Below the pieces are notes generated by a model, which worked only from the letters and a program-made list of their open reading frames with translations, had not been told where the DNA came from and searched no databases. A stretch of DNA of 64,000 nucleotides, from the NCBI RefSeq assembly GCF_023822005.2, contig NZ_CP098806.1:5392501-5456500 (forward strand), given 5' to 3'. This document shows, one piece after another, positions 1-9,434 of the stretch (within the stretch, counting starts at the first letter, position 1; each line of letters starts with the position of its first letter). A program made the translations under genes and the position numbers. Source of the stretch: Dyadobacter fanqingshengii. Lineage in GTDB: Bacteria > Bacteroidota > Bacteroidia > Cytophagales > Spirosomataceae.

Positions 1-1
1 G

Positions 2-1978
2 TACATCATGGGCTTTTCGATCAATGTGCTAACGCTGCTGGCCATCGTGCTGGCAACCGGACTTGTGGTGGATGACGGGATTGTCGTCACGGAGAATATT
101 TTTAAGAAAATAGAGCAGGGGATGGGGCCTATCGAGGCAGCCATAAAAGGGGCGAATGAGATCATTTTCGCGGTTTTGTCTACATCGATTACACTGGCTT
201 CGGTTTTTCTTCCCGTTATTTTTATGGAAGGTTTTGTCGGAAAGCTCTTCCGCGAATTCGGGATTGTGATCTCCGCAGCTGTTTTGATCTCGGCATTTGT
301 ATCGCTCACACTTACACCGATGCTGAATGCTTACCTGGTTCGTAAAACGCACAAAAAGAGCTGGTTTTACGAAAAAACAGAGCCGTTTTTTGAGAGTATC
401 ACAAATAACTACGGCAACGCTCTGGCCAAATTCCTAAAGATGCGCTGGGTTGCTATTCCCATTGTAGCCCTAACAGTAGGAATGATCTGGTTTTTCGGAA
501 AAGGCCTGCAATCCGAACTCGCCCCGCTGGATGACCGTAACTGGTTCAGGATCAATATGACAGCGCCGGAGGGATCTTCATTTGAATTCACAGACCGCTA
601 TGTGCAGGAAGTGGGACAAATGCTGATGGATTCCATGCCGGGAAAGAAAGGCTTAATGCTGATAACGTCTCCTGGAAATTCCGGCCTCGGCGCAGCAAAT
701 ACGGGCAGTGGAAGGATTGCATTGGTTGATAAAAAAGACCGCAAAGAATCTCAGCAGGAAATTGCCGACTATATTAACCAGAAATTGAAATTAATGCCGG
801 ACGCGAAGTCATTCGTTGTGCAGCAGCAGACCATTTCCGTGGATTCCCGCGGCGGACTGCCGATTCAGTATGTAATCCAGGCACCTGATTTTGAAAAACT
901 GCGTGACTATGTGCCCAAATTCATGGAAGAAGCTTCCAATGATCCGACATTCGCCATTACGGATGTCAATTTGAAGTTCAGTAAGCCTGAAATCCAGATC
1001 GCCATCGACCGTGAAAAGGCCAAGTCGCTGGGTGTTACTGTTCAGGATGTGGCCCAAACCATGCAGCTTGCGTTCGCTGGTCAGCGTTTTGGCTATTTCA
1101 CCATGAACGGCCGCCAATATCAGGTCATCGGGCAATACGATCGTGCGAACCGGGACGAGCCTTTGGATTTGAAAAGTATGTTTGTGAAAACGGGCAACGG
1201 GAGTCTGGTTCAGCTGGACAACATTGTCAAAGCAGAGGAGGAAAGCAGTCCCCCGCAACTTTTCCATTACAACCGATATATGAGTGCAACGGTGCAGGCA
1301 GCATTAGCGCCTGGCAAAACGATTGGTGATGGCATTGCAGCCATGGACCGGATCAGGGATAAGTTGAAGGATGAGTCCATTCAAACATCATTAAGCGGTT
1401 CTTCACGGGATTACGCAGAAAGCTCTTCAAATACAATGTTCTCCTTTTTCTTAGCGTTGATATTGATCTATTTTATCCTCGCCGGACAATTTGAAAGCTT
1501 CGTAGATCCTTTCATCATCATGTTCACAGTTCCGCTGGCTATCGGGGGCGCGGTGTTCTCGTTATGGTTTTTTGATCAGACGCTGAATATTTTCAGTCAG
1601 ATCGGGATGATCATGCTGATCGGTTTGGTAACCAAAAATGGGATTTTAATTGTAGAGTTTGCCAACCAGCTGCGTGAAAAAGGGCTTGGTATTCAGGAGG
1701 CTGTTCTGGAAGCGGCAACATTGCGTTTCAGGCCGATCCTGATGACCAGTCTGGCAACGATCCTGGGCGCATTACCAATTGCTATGGCGCTGGGTTCTGC
1801 CGGCAAGAGCCGAATGTCGATGGGGATTGTGATTATGGGCGGGTTGCTGTTTTCGCTGGTGCTCACATTATACGTGATCCCGGCTATTTATACATTCTTC
1901 TCGAGGCCCAAGGATTTTGAGAAAATGAAAATGATCGAACAGGTTGCCCGCGAAAGTGAAATAGTTGATCCGGTCTGA
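2..1978 (+). CDS. RND multidrug efflux permease, C-terminal part (5' end outside window)
   Basis: This is the C-terminal two thirds of an inner-membrane AcrB-type (HAE1) proton/drug antiporter. The frame is already open at base 2 (Y-I-M-G-F), so the ATG at 8 is internal. TM4 carries the acidic pair in GLVVDDGIVVTEN, equivalent to AcrB D407/D408, near the start of the visible part. TM10 carries the lysine in LIGLVTKNGILIVEFAN, equivalent to K940. The second periplasmic porter loop lies between the two TM blocks and the protein ends about 30 residues after the last TM helix. All expected proton-relay residues are present, unlike the second RND protein at 57-61 kb. The next gene is convergent with one base between the stops. 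Any adaptor or TolC partner must lie upstream of the window. The family is certain; the substrate cannot be told. Confidence 0.93.
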   Translation, partial: YIMGFSINVLTLLAIVLATGLVVDDGIVVTENIFKKIEQGMGPIEAAIKGANEIIFAVLSTSITLASVFLPVIFMEGFVGKLFREFGIVISAAVLISAFVSLTLTPMLNAYLVRKTHKKSWFYEKTEPFFESITNNYGNALAKFLKMRWVAIPIVALTVGMIWFFGKGLQSELAPLDDRNWFRINMTAPEGSSFEFTDRYVQEVGQMLMDSMPGKKGLMLITSPGNSGLGAANTGSGRIALVDKKDRKESQQEIADYINQKLKLMPDAKSFVVQQQTISVDSRGGLPIQYVIQAPDFEKLRDYVPKFMEEASNDPTFAITDVNLKFSKPEIQIAIDREKAKSLGVTVQDVAQTMQLAFAGQRFGYFTMNGRQYQVIGQYDRANRDEPLDLKSMFVKTGNGSLVQLDNIVKAEEESSPPQLFHYNRYMSATVQAALAPGKTIGDGIAAMDRIRDKLKDESIQTSLSGSSRDYAESSSNTMFSFFLALILIYFILAGQFESFVDPFIIMFTVPLAIGGAVFSLWFFDQTLNIFSQIGMIMLIGLVTKNGILIVEFANQLREKGLGIQEAVLEAATLRFRPILMTSLATILGALPIAMALGSAGKSRMSMGIVIMGGLLFSLVLTLYVIPAIYTFFSRPKDFEKMKMIEQVARESEIVDPV

Positions 1979-1979
1979 A

Positions 1980-3062
1980 TCAGGCTTGGCCCATGCTTTT
2001 GAGCATTCTGATATGCGAACCTAATGCATTGGCAAAGTTTTCCTTAGCATTGTATTCCAGCCCGAATTCCTGTGCAGTTTCCTGTACAATAGGCGATAAT
2101 GCGTGATAGTGAATGTGGGAAATGGATGGGAACAAATGGTGTTCGATCTGATAATCCAAACCGCCGATATACCACGACAAAAAGCGGTTTCTTCCGGCAA
2201 AATTGGACGTCGTCTGCAATTGGTGCACCGCCCATGCATTTTCGACGCAACCTGAACAATCCGGCTCCGGTTGGTGAACGCCTTCCACCACATGCGCCAT
2301 CTGGAAAACCGTGCTCAGGATCATTCCGGCCGTGCAATGCATGGCCATGAACCCAATAAACCATTGTCCGAAAGTAAGCGATGTGAAATAAAGCGGGATC
2401 ACGCAGATGAACAGGAGGTAAGCCAGTTTGGTAATCACAAGCTTAATAAGCTCCCTACGCGGGAATGGCTTGGTCATTCCAGACTCCGACATTTTATTAA
2501 AGAGTGAGATTTCCTTAAAGTCTTTCCATAGGAACGATAAGGTCATCAGGCTGTATAAAAAGAATGCGTAAATATACTGGAAACGATGGATCTGTTTCTG
2601 TTTTTCCTGGAATGATAAACGAAGCAGGAATTTGCCGGTGATATCTTCGTCTACTTCGTGAATGTTGGTGTATGTGTGATGAAGCCTGTTATGTTGCACC
2701 TCCCAGTTATATGCATTACCTCCCAGAAGGTAAATTGACGCACCAAAAAACTTGTTCAGCACATTTGAAGTCGCCAACGAGCCATGAATGGCATCGTGCA
2801 TAACTGACATGCCCACTCCCGCAACGCCGAATCCCATCACAATGGCCATAATGAACATGGATAGGTTCGAGAAATGGCCGGTAATAATAAGAAAGTAGGG
2901 AATCAGATACAGGCTTAGCATAAAGAATGCCTTGTAAATGATCTGTTTGCCACCCGACTTGCAAATGTTATTGGAAGAAAAATATTGATCTACGCGCTGT
3001 CGAAGTGTAGGGAAAAATGTGCTTTTGCCAGCGTTGGTAAACTTGATTTTTTGATATTGCAT
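1980..3062 (-). CDS. Membrane fatty acid desaturase (acyl-CoA/linoleoyl-CoA desaturase-like)
   Basis: An integral-membrane di-iron front-end-type desaturase that introduces double bonds into acyl chains of lipids or acyl-CoA. It is 360 aa. The three histidine boxes are visible in order: HDAIHGS, then HNRLHHTYTNIHE, then the QIEHH box in LDYQIEHHLFPS near the C-terminus. Hydrophobic stretches flank the first box and lie before the third, giving the usual four-TM topology. There is no N-terminal cytochrome b5 domain, so electrons must come from a separate donor. It lies downstream of metK on the same strand but a hairpin separates them. Regioselectivity cannot be read from sequence alone. Confidence 0.9.
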   Translation of the reverse strand: MQYQKIKFTNAGKSTFFPTLRQRVDQYFSSNNICKSGGKQIIYKAFFMLSLYLIPYFLIITGHFSNLSMFIMAIVMGFGVAGVGMSVMHDAIHGSLATSNVLNKFFGASIYLLGGNAYNWEVQHNRLHHTYTNIHEVDEDITGKFLLRLSFQEKQKQIHRFQYIYAFFLYSLMTLSFLWKDFKEISLFNKMSESGMTKPFPRRELIKLVITKLAYLLFICVIPLYFTSLTFGQWFIGFMAMHCTAGMILSTVFQMAHVVEGVHQPEPDCSGCVENAWAVHQLQTTSNFAGRNRFLSWYIGGLDYQIEHHLFPSISHIHYHALSPIVQETAQEFGLEYNAKENFANALGSHIRMLKSMGQA

Positions 3063-3169
3063 AAGGAGACTGACGGGATTTCTCTGTTGGAATGATTTGC
3101 GCAGCCCCTTAGCAACGCAAATACCCCATTATTATTAGTTAAAGGTAAAAATTAATCGAAATGGCATGA

Positions 3170-3196
3170 ATAAGGCCGGTAATTGGCCGGCCTTAT
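3170..3196 (-). terminator. Hairpin between metK and the desaturase gene
   Basis: A perfect 10-bp inverted repeat (ATAAGGCCGG / CCGGCCTTAT) with a 7-base loop lies 40 bases past the metK stop. On the minus strand it is followed by TTC rather than a clean U-run, so it may only attenuate or protect the 3' end. Confidence 0.55.
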
Positions 3197-3236
3197 CATT
3201 TCACAAATATATAATTACAATGCAAAAAATATATTA

Positions 3237-4517
3237 TTACAATGCAAACTTTTCTTTGATTGCATCGACAAAATCAAGTTTTTCCCAAGTGAACAACTCT
3301 ACTTCAACCTCTTTCTCTTCGCCGTTAGCGCCTTTGAACGATTTCGTCACAATCTCATTTTTACGGCCCATATGACCATAAGCAGCTGTTTCAGAATAGA
3401 TTGGATTACGTAGTTTCAAACGTTGCTCGATTGCGTATGGACGAAGGTCAAAAATCTCGCCGATTTTGTTAGCTATCTCGCCGTCGTTGCCGGATACTTT
3501 GGCTGTGCCGTAAGTGTTAACATACAAGCCGCAAGGCTCGGCTACACCAATCGCATACGAAACCTGTACAAGCACTTCGTCGCAAAGTCCTGAGGCAACC
3601 ATGTTTTTAGCAATGTGACGCGTCGCGTATGCAGCTGAACGATCCACTTTGGAAGGATCTTTTCCTGAGAAAGCACCACCGCCGTGAGCGCCTTTTCCGC
3701 CGTAAGTATCAACGATAATTTTACGTCCCGTAAGTCCGGTGTCACCGTGCGGGCCGCCAATTACGAACTTGCCGGTCGGGTTAATGTGGAATGTAATGTC
3801 TCCTGTGAACAATTGCTGGAGTTCAGGGGTAAGCTTCGCTTTCACACGTGGGATTACAATGTTGATCACATCCTCTTTGATCTTCGCAAGCATAGTCGCT
3901 TCTGAATCAAAATCATCGTGTTGTGTGGAAACTACAATGGTATCGATGCGCAAAGGCACATTTTCATCGCTGTATTCAATCGTCACCTGGGATTTTGCAT
4001 CTGGGCGAAGGTAGGGGATCAGGCTGGACTCTGTGTTTCTGATCGCAGACATTTCCTGCAAGATCTTGTGAGCAAGGTCCAATGCCAGTGGCATGTAATT
4101 TTCAGTTTCACGCGTTGCATATCCAAACATCATTCCCTGGTCGCCCGCACCCTGCGCATTTGCTTTTTCTTCAAAGCTCTCGGAAGCAACCGCACGGTCA
4201 ACGCCCTGGTTAATGTCTGCACTCTGATCGTGAATGGCAGATAAAATACCGCAGGAATTGGCTTCAAACATGTATTCACTCTTCGTATATCCGATTTTCC
4301 TAATAACATCACGTGTTATTCTCTGAACATCCAGATAAGTGTTTGTCTTGACTTCACCAGCCAAAACGACCTGGCCGGTTGTTACCAAAGTTTCGCAGGC
4401 TACTTTACTATTAGTGTCCCAGGCTAAGAAGTTGTCAATTAAAGCATCTGATATTTGATCGGCGACCTTGTCAGGATGTCCTTCAGATACGGACTCCGAG
4501 GTGAATAAGTATGGCAT
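3237..4517 (-). CDS. metK: S-adenosylmethionine synthase
   Basis: Makes S-adenosylmethionine from methionine and ATP in the cytoplasm. The 426 aa include the N-terminal [18 protein letters not shown] motif, the [12 protein letters not shown] signature (about residue 130) and the [19 protein letters not shown] phosphate-binding loop (about residues 280-300). It is slightly longer than the E. coli enzyme (384 aa), as is common in Bacteroidota. The gene is monocistronic: lipA upstream has its own hairpin, and a hairpin follows metK. The SAM made here is also the co-substrate of the adjacent lipoyl synthase, but there is no sign of co-transcription. I did not recognise a SAM riboswitch in the 200-base leader. 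Confidence 0.98.
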   Translation of the reverse strand: MPYLFTSESVSEGHPDKVADQISDALIDNFLAWDTNSKVACETLVTTGQVVLAGEVKTNTYLDVQRITRDVIRKIGYTKSEYMFEANSCGILSAIHDQSADINQGVDRAVASESFEEKANAQGAGDQGMMFGYATRETENYMPLALDLAHKILQEMSAIRNTESSLIPYLRPDAKSQVTIEYSDENVPLRIDTIVVSTQHDDFDSEATMLAKIKEDVINIVIPRVKAKLTPELQQLFTGDITFHINPTGKFVIGGPHGDTGLTGRKIIVDTYGGKGAHGGGAFSGKDPSKVDRSAAYATRHIAKNMVASGLCDEVLVQVSYAIGVAEPCGLYVNTYGTAKVSGNDGEIANKIGEIFDLRPYAIEQRLKLRNPIYSETAAYGHMGRKNEIVTKSFKGANGEEKEVEVELFTWEKLDFVDAIKEKFAL

Positions 4518-4572
4518 AAATTGAAAATGTTAATTCGGCAAAAAAAGTGAAGTTAGTGTATGAATGAGAAAG

Positions 4573-4604
4573 CAAAATTGAATTTTTTTGGGATATTAAC
4601 CAAA
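4573..4604 (-). promoter_or_regulatory. Candidate metK promoter (Bacteroidota type)
   Basis: On the minus strand a TTTG box (4601-4604) is followed after 20 bases by CAATTTTG (4573-4580), one mismatch from the TAnnTTTG -7 consensus. It lies 56 bases upstream of the metK start. This is an eye-made motif match only. Confidence 0.35.
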
Positions 4605-4670
4605 TAAAAGAGACTTAAAAAGCCATTCAGAATGCGCAGATTCGCATAGTGCAGCAGGCATTTATAAGCT

Positions 4671-4704
4671 GAAAAGCCCACTTTCATTCGAAAGCAGGCT
4701 TTTC
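4671..4704 (-). terminator. Terminator after lipA
   Basis: Inverted repeat GAAAAGCC-CA-CTTTC ... GAAAG-CA-GGCTTTTC, with the two-base internal loop symmetric, starting 17 bases after the lipA stop. The distal arm ends in TTTTC on the minus strand. Confidence 0.6.
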
Positions 4705-4720
4705 AATTTATGGTTATCAT

Positions 4721-5599
4721 TTAAATCGGCACATTCACGTGACGTTCCGCGTGATAGCTGGATCTTACCAGTGGTCCTGATTCTACGTATTTAAGTCCGC
4801 GTTTCAGTCCTTCTTCTCTGTAATTGTCAAACATTTCGGGAGTGATCCATTCGATCACTTCGTGGTGCATTTTGGTTGGCTGCAGATATTGTCCCAAAGT
4901 AAGAATGTCGAGGCCGTTGGCTGCAAGGTCGTCCATTGCTTTGTACACTTCGCCTTGTGTTTCGCCAAGTCCCAGCATAATGCCGGATTTGGTGCGCTGA
5001 CCAAATTCCTTTGTTCTTCTGATCTGTTCCAGGCTTCTTTCATATTTGGCCTGAGGACGTACCGAACGGTATAAACGTTCCACCGTTTCCATGTTATGTG
5101 AAACCACTTCCTGGCCCGCTTCAATCATGTGGATCAACGCATCCCAGTTATTTTTCACATCCGGAATCAATGTTTCAATGGTTGTTTCAGGAGTATTTTC
5201 TTTGACATGTCTTACGGTTTGATACCATATTTCGGCGCCTCGGTCCTTCAATTCGTCCCGGTTAACAGAGGTAATTACCGCATGCTTCACCTGCATGAGT
5301 TTGATCGCTTCAGCAACACGTCTCGGCTCGTCGGTATCATATTCATTCGGCCGACCTGTTGCTACTGCACAAAAACTGCAACTTCTCGTACAAACATTGC
5401 CAAGGATCATAAAAGTTGCTGTCCCCGCACCCCAACATTCGCCCATATTCGGGCAGCTTCCGCTTTCGCAGATTGTATGCAATTTATAATTATCAACCAG
5501 TTGCCTTACTTTCCTAAACTCAGGTCCGGCTGGCAGCTTAACCCTCAACCAATCTGGTCTTTTCTTACGCTCTGAGGGGATAACAGGTAATTCAATCAT
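4721..5599 (-). CDS. lipA: Lipoyl synthase (radical SAM)
   Basis: Inserts two sulfurs into octanoyl groups on lipoyl domains of 2-oxoacid dehydrogenases and the glycine cleavage H protein. The 292-aa protein has both iron-sulfur sites: C44, C49 and C55 ([12 protein letters not shown]) for the auxiliary cluster and C70, C74 and C77 (CTRSCSFC) for the radical-SAM cluster. The C-terminal RSSY motif (279-282) supplies the serine ligand of the auxiliary cluster. Length is normal for the family. No lipB is adjacent. The gene appears to be transcribed alone and ends in a hairpin. Confidence 0.98.
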   Translation of the reverse strand: MIELPVIPSERKKRPDWLRVKLPAGPEFRKVRQLVDNYKLHTICESGSCPNMGECWGAGTATFMILGNVCTRSCSFCAVATGRPNEYDTDEPRRVAEAIKLMQVKHAVITSVNRDELKDRGAEIWYQTVRHVKENTPETTIETLIPDVKNNWDALIHMIEAGQEVVSHNMETVERLYRSVRPQAKYERSLEQIRRTKEFGQRTKSGIMLGLGETQGEVYKAMDDLAANGLDILTLGQYLQPTKMHHEVIEWITPEMFDNYREEGLKRGLKYVESGPLVRSSYHAERHVNVPI

Positions 5600-5660
5600 A
5601 TATATTCGTAATCTCTGACAGCTTGATTTTTGAAAATTAAACTGTCAATTGCTAATTTAT

Positions 5661-6431
5661 TTATCGCTTTTTGCTTCCAAAATAAAGGGTTAGGTAACCC
5701 GAGGTGAAAAAGCTTCTGTTCTCGGCGAACGCCATGATCTGCACTTTTCTTGTAAATGCTTCTGCTATGAAACCAATTTCAACCCCTGTAACATTTTCCC
5801 GAAAAGCGCTCAGTTCAAAGCTCATTGCTGTTTTTACGTGCAAACCGGGAACAATCTTCGTTTGTCCAAAACCCTGGAAAAAACTACCCGCTCCAACAAT
5901 CCCGGTCGTTTGCGTGCTTCCGGCATGTTTTACAGGATCAAATGGCTCCGTAACAACGCGTCCGTCTGAACTCTGAAACTGCACCATATAGGGCTTTTCC
6001 AGTCCTAATGACGGTCCTGCAGCCAAAATCCCGCTTATAGAAATGCCTTCATCGTCCTGTCTGCTAAATAATGTGAGTTCCCGTCCATACTCTGGTCTTA
6101 ATACAAAAAGGTAATTCTGTTTTCCATAAACAAGCCTTGCCCCCGTAACAAAATCCTGTTGAGAAAGCTCTTTCGGGTGCTTCACATTCACCAGTTCGAG
6201 TGCCAGATATCTGTATTGGTTTTTGCCAAATAACTTCGAACCCAGCGCCGAAGATTGCCTGAACACCGCACCGCCCAATATCCCTGAATTGGTATTGGTG
6301 GTTATACCAAAGGAAGTAAAAGATTTATAGCTCTCTTCATTGTCCTCAGCCTTTGCCCGACGTTGCGCATATATATCTGTCGATAGTGCAAACAGAATAG
6401 ATACTGATAGTAAAAATTTTACACGCATCAT
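5661..6431 (-). CDS. Secreted protein of unknown function, probable outer-membrane barrel
   Basis: I do not recognise the family. The 256-aa product starts with MMRVKFLLSVSILFALS and a likely signal peptidase site after IYAQ. The mature part alternates polar and hydrophobic residues, is rich in glycine and aromatic residues, and ends in GYLTLYFGSKKR, like a closing barrel strand followed by a short basic tail. This suggests a small outer-membrane beta-barrel, which is inference. It lies upstream of lipA on the same strand with a 61-base gap, so co-transcription is possible. Confidence 0.7.
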   Translation of the reverse strand: MMRVKFLLSVSILFALSTDIYAQRRAKAEDNEESYKSFTSFGITTNTNSGILGGAVFRQSSALGSKLFGKNQYRYLALELVNVKHPKELSQQDFVTGARLVYGKQNYLFVLRPEYGRELTLFSRQDDEGISISGILAAGPSLGLEKPYMVQFQSSDGRVVTEPFDPVKHAGSTQTTGIVGAGSFFQGFGQTKIVPGLHVKTAMSFELSAFRENVTGVEIGFIAEAFTRKVQIMAFAENRSFFTSGYLTLYFGSKKR

Positions 6432-6437
6432 ATATTT

Positions 6438-6449
6438 AGATCTAGATCT
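6438..6449. promoter_or_regulatory. 12-bp perfect palindrome just upstream of the 5661-6431 gene
   Basis: AGATCTAGATCT lies 6 bases before the start codon of the minus-strand gene. It could be a regulator site or a small 5' hairpin. No regulator can be assigned. Confidence 0.25.
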
Positions 6450-6652
6450 CTGTTACAATTGGAAGTATAGTATGAACAGTGAAAGTACAAAATTATAGTT
6501 TAAAGCCGCTGAATATCGCCACCACTTTAACGGTTTTTTGTACATTTATGTTCTTTAAACGAAAAAAGAAATAAAAATGCCCGCCAGTCATCCCGCGCTT
6601 CCGGGATTTTCTGAAACAAATTTTTCGCTAATCTTCTTTTAATCAGAATCTT

Positions 6653-7909
6653 TTGTCCGAAGTTATCTATCAAAGCGCAATCAGCACCGTCGCCTCTTTG
6701 ATGCGCGTTGCAGCGTTGTTTAATCACAAGATCAAACTTGGTGTTGCAGGTCGCGAAGGGTTATTGGAGGAGATGGAAAGTGGATTTCAAAAGTTGGTGA
6801 ACGGGCGTTCTGTGGCCTGGTTTCACGCGGCTTCGCTTGGCGAATTTGAGCAGGGGCGACCGGTTATTGAAGCCTACAAAACACAATTCCCTGATCATTT
6901 TATTCTGCTGACATTCTTCTCTCCGTCCGGTTACGAGGTTAGAAAAAACTATAATGGGGCAGACTACATATGTTACCTGCCCTGGGACACTGCGTCCAAT
7001 GCGAAACGTTTTGTCAAAATCGCTCAACCGAAAATTGCGTTTTTTATCAAATATGAATTTTGGCACAATTACCTGGTTGAGCTGAAAAAGAACAAAACGC
7101 ACATTATTTCCTTCTCCACAATCTTCCGGCCCGACCAGATTTTTTTCAAGAAAAGGGGCGGATTTTTCAAAAAGATGCTCAATTTGTTTGATCACATTTT
7201 TGTACAAAATCAACAATCACTCGCATTGCTTCATGGCATAGGTGTGCAACATGGCAGCCTGGCCGGTGATACAAGATTCGACCGGGTATCAGCCATTGCA
7301 GCCCATGTGAAGGATTTGCCTGAGGTTGCGACTTTTGTGGAAAACAAACTTTGTTTGATAGTCGGATCTGCATGGGAGGCTGATATGCAAGTGCTTATCC
7401 CCGTCTTAAATCATTTTAAAGGATCGCTGAAAGCAATTATTGCCCCACATGAAATCCGTAAAGAGGAGATAGCACAATGGCGCAAAAGTCTGGATGGAAA
7501 AACGCTCTTATACTCGGAACTTACTAAGAACATACATAGTGCGGAATATGATTATCTCGTGATAGATAACATTGGCATGCTTTCCTCTTTATACCAATAT
7601 GGCGATATGGCTTACATTGGCGGGTCGTTTGGTTCGGGACTGCACAACATTCTGGAAGCCGCCACTTTTGGCATTCCCATCACTTTTGGAAATAAGCAAT
7701 ATCACAAATTCCAGGAAGCAGTGGATCTGATTGAAAGAAAAGGAGCCGTTGCCGTAGCCGGTAACGAAGAGCTGGCAACCACTATACGTCAATGGATTGA
7801 TTCGTCCGAACTTAGGAAAGTAGCGGGGAATGTGAACAAAAGTTACATTGCGGATGGAGTTGGTTCAACGGATTTGATCCTGAACGCAGTCAAAAAAATG
7901 CAGGGCTGA
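6653..7909 (+). CDS. waaA: 3-deoxy-D-manno-octulosonic acid (Kdo) transferase
   Basis: Adds Kdo to lipid IVA in lipopolysaccharide core synthesis at the inner face of the cytoplasmic membrane. The N-terminal GT30 hallmark WFHAASLGEFEQGRPVIEA is clear at about residues 55-73, and the C-terminal GGSFGSGLHNILEAATFG donor-binding loop is also present. Only a TTG codon (6653) is available between the upstream stop at 6629 and the conserved N-terminus, so I take it as the start. The first ATG (6701) would remove much of the N-terminal hydrophobic segment (VIYQSAISTVASLMRVAALF) that family members use for membrane attachment. The gene stands alone and converges with the ROK gene. Confidence 0.95.
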   Translation: MSEVIYQSAISTVASLMRVAALFNHKIKLGVAGREGLLEEMESGFQKLVNGRSVAWFHAASLGEFEQGRPVIEAYKTQFPDHFILLTFFSPSGYEVRKNYNGADYICYLPWDTASNAKRFVKIAQPKIAFFIKYEFWHNYLVELKKNKTHIISFSTIFRPDQIFFKKRGGFFKKMLNLFDHIFVQNQQSLALLHGIGVQHGSLAGDTRFDRVSAIAAHVKDLPEVATFVENKLCLIVGSAWEADMQVLIPVLNHFKGSLKAIIAPHEIRKEEIAQWRKSLDGKTLLYSELTKNIHSAEYDYLVIDNIGMLSSLYQYGDMAYIGGSFGSGLHNILEAATFGIPITFGNKQYHKFQEAVDLIERKGAVAVAGNEELATTIRQWIDSSELRKVAGNVNKSYIADGVGSTDLILNAVKKMQG

Positions 7910-7942
7910 ATCAATGCTTTTGCAAGTCACTTATTCAGCCCT
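7902..7942. terminator. Bidirectional hairpin between waaA and the ROK gene
   Basis: Inverted repeat AGGGCTGAAT (7902-7911) / ATTCAGCCCT (7933-7942) with a 21-base loop overlaps the waaA stop codon and sits between two convergent genes. Confidence 0.5.
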
Positions 7943-7963
7943 TATATATTATTTTGCTATTCC

Positions 7964-9187
7964 TCAGGAAAATTCCTTCGCAATCAGGTGCTCAAACAAA
8001 TGCGCCTGCGTGCCCAGTAACCTGGCTTTTGCGCCTAGTTTGGAAATGTGGATAGACAATGAATTTTTGAAATCAGAGAGGCAATATTTGTTGATTGCCT
8101 GCTCTATCGGGTTGGAGATGAATGGCCCGGCTTCTGCCAGCAATCCACCCACTATAATGACTTCGGGATTGAAAAGATGAACGGCCGTAGCGAGTCCTTT
8201 ACCCAATTCGGTTCCCACGGTGCTCAGCAAGTCAATAGAAAATTCGTCGCCCGCGTGCACGGCTTCAATGATGTGCGACGTGTCCAGCAGATCCAGGTTG
8301 TTGTTGACGATTTGAGACAAAATGGTCGCTTTTCCGCCATTAATGCCCTCTTTTGCGCGTCTGATCAATGCAATGGCGGAAGTGATCGTGTCCAGGCAGC
8401 CGATTTTTCCGCAGTGACATAAAAGTCCGTCTGGCTTAACCTGAATGTGGCCAAGCTCGCCGGCGAAACCCGATGCACCATTGAAAACTTCGCCATTAAT
8501 TATAATGCCCAAACCCACACCCCAGTCAATGTTGATGGTCAGGACCTGAGATTTTTCCCTAGCAAAACCGAATCTGTGCTCACCGATCGTGGTCGCTTTT
8601 GTGTCGTTGAAAAGGCAAACCGGCAGTTTGAAATGTTTCTTTAAATGCGAAACGAGCGGAACTCCCGGCGGGGTAAGGTTAAGATAAGTCAGGTTGATTC
8701 CCTGGGAGGAATTGATAAGCCCCGGCATTGAAACGCCTATGCCCCATAACTTACTGACATTAATATTATTGGATTTAAGAAAGTCGTCGCTGGCTTCGAA
8801 AAGCTGGTCGAGAAATGTGGAAGAATCGTCGAGCCTGATATCGACTTTGCGCTTTAAAATCAGCTGATTATGCAAATCAAATATGACGAGCTGCGTATCA
8901 TGGCGGTTGATATCCATAATAAGCGTCAGGTATTTTTTCGAATTCAGTCCGTATAACACCGGTGGCCTGCCTGCACGCGCGGGTCCCGTCCCCGTTTCAA
9001 TAATCCACCCCTCACGAATGAGCTCATTAACGATGCCTGTTGCCGAGGGAATACTGGCATGGAACAGGCGCGCCATTTTGTTGATCGAAGTATCGCCGGA
9101 TTGATATAAATGAAGCAATAAGTTACTTCTGATACGGTTTTTACGAATATCAATGACCGAATTCGGTTCTTCTACAACTAAGTCCAT
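7964..9187 (-). CDS. ROK-family transcriptional regulator (NagC/Mlc-like)
   Basis: A sugar-responsive repressor with an N-terminal winged helix (about residues 15-75, including INKMARLFHASIPSATGIVNELIREG) and a C-terminal ROK sugar-kinase fold. The ROK zinc motif is present as ELGH...CHCGKIGC (about residues 255-275), close to the consensus CxCGxxGCxE but with CLDT in place of CxE. The kinase-like part begins with LTLIMDINRHDTQLVIFDL, which resembles the ATP-binding loop but lacks a clear DxGxT, as in non-kinase regulators. No sugar gene is adjacent. It may act on the sugar locus at 41-56 kb, which carries no regulator of its own, but that is speculation. Confidence 0.92.
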   Translation of the reverse strand: MDLVVEEPNSVIDIRKNRIRSNLLLHLYQSGDTSINKMARLFHASIPSATGIVNELIREGWIIETGTGPARAGRPPVLYGLNSKKYLTLIMDINRHDTQLVIFDLHNQLILKRKVDIRLDDSSTFLDQLFEASDDFLKSNNINVSKLWGIGVSMPGLINSSQGINLTYLNLTPPGVPLVSHLKKHFKLPVCLFNDTKATTIGEHRFGFAREKSQVLTINIDWGVGLGIIINGEVFNGASGFAGELGHIQVKPDGLLCHCGKIGCLDTITSAIALIRRAKEGINGGKATILSQIVNNNLDLLDTSHIIEAVHAGDEFSIDLLSTVGTELGKGLATAVHLFNPEVIIVGGLLAEAGPFISNPIEQAINKYCLSDFKNSLSIHISKLGAKARLLGTQAHLFEHLIAKEFS

Positions 9188-9211
9188 TATGCGGAGTGTA
9201 AATGTATTTTG

Positions 9212-9236
9212 TAATAATGTTTATTTAAAATTATTA
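9212..9236. promoter_or_regulatory. Candidate autoregulatory operator of the ROK gene
   Basis: Perfect 7-bp arms TAATAAT and ATTATTA are separated by 11 bases, centred about 36 bases upstream of the ROK start codon. The size and AT-richness resemble NagC/Mlc sites. AT-rich intergenic DNA yields such repeats by chance, so confidence is low. Confidence 0.3.
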
Positions 9237-9434
9237 TGATTGATAAATACTAATGTATGCAAAAACAATTAAACTCGACTAAATATTAAAAAATATTATT
9301 ATCGATGGTTGTAACCAGCAAATAAAAAACAGAGCCTATGGAAAAACTACTTAATTTTATTTTGTTGATTTTGGCATGTACGGCAGTATAATGTGAAACT
9401 CCGGTTAAATTCGCTATTTGCAAAAAAAGACGGA

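Noticed and set aside
4518..4720. Possible SAM riboswitch upstream of metK
   Set aside because: I could not build the conserved pairings of a known SAM riboswitch class in this AT-rich leader by eye.
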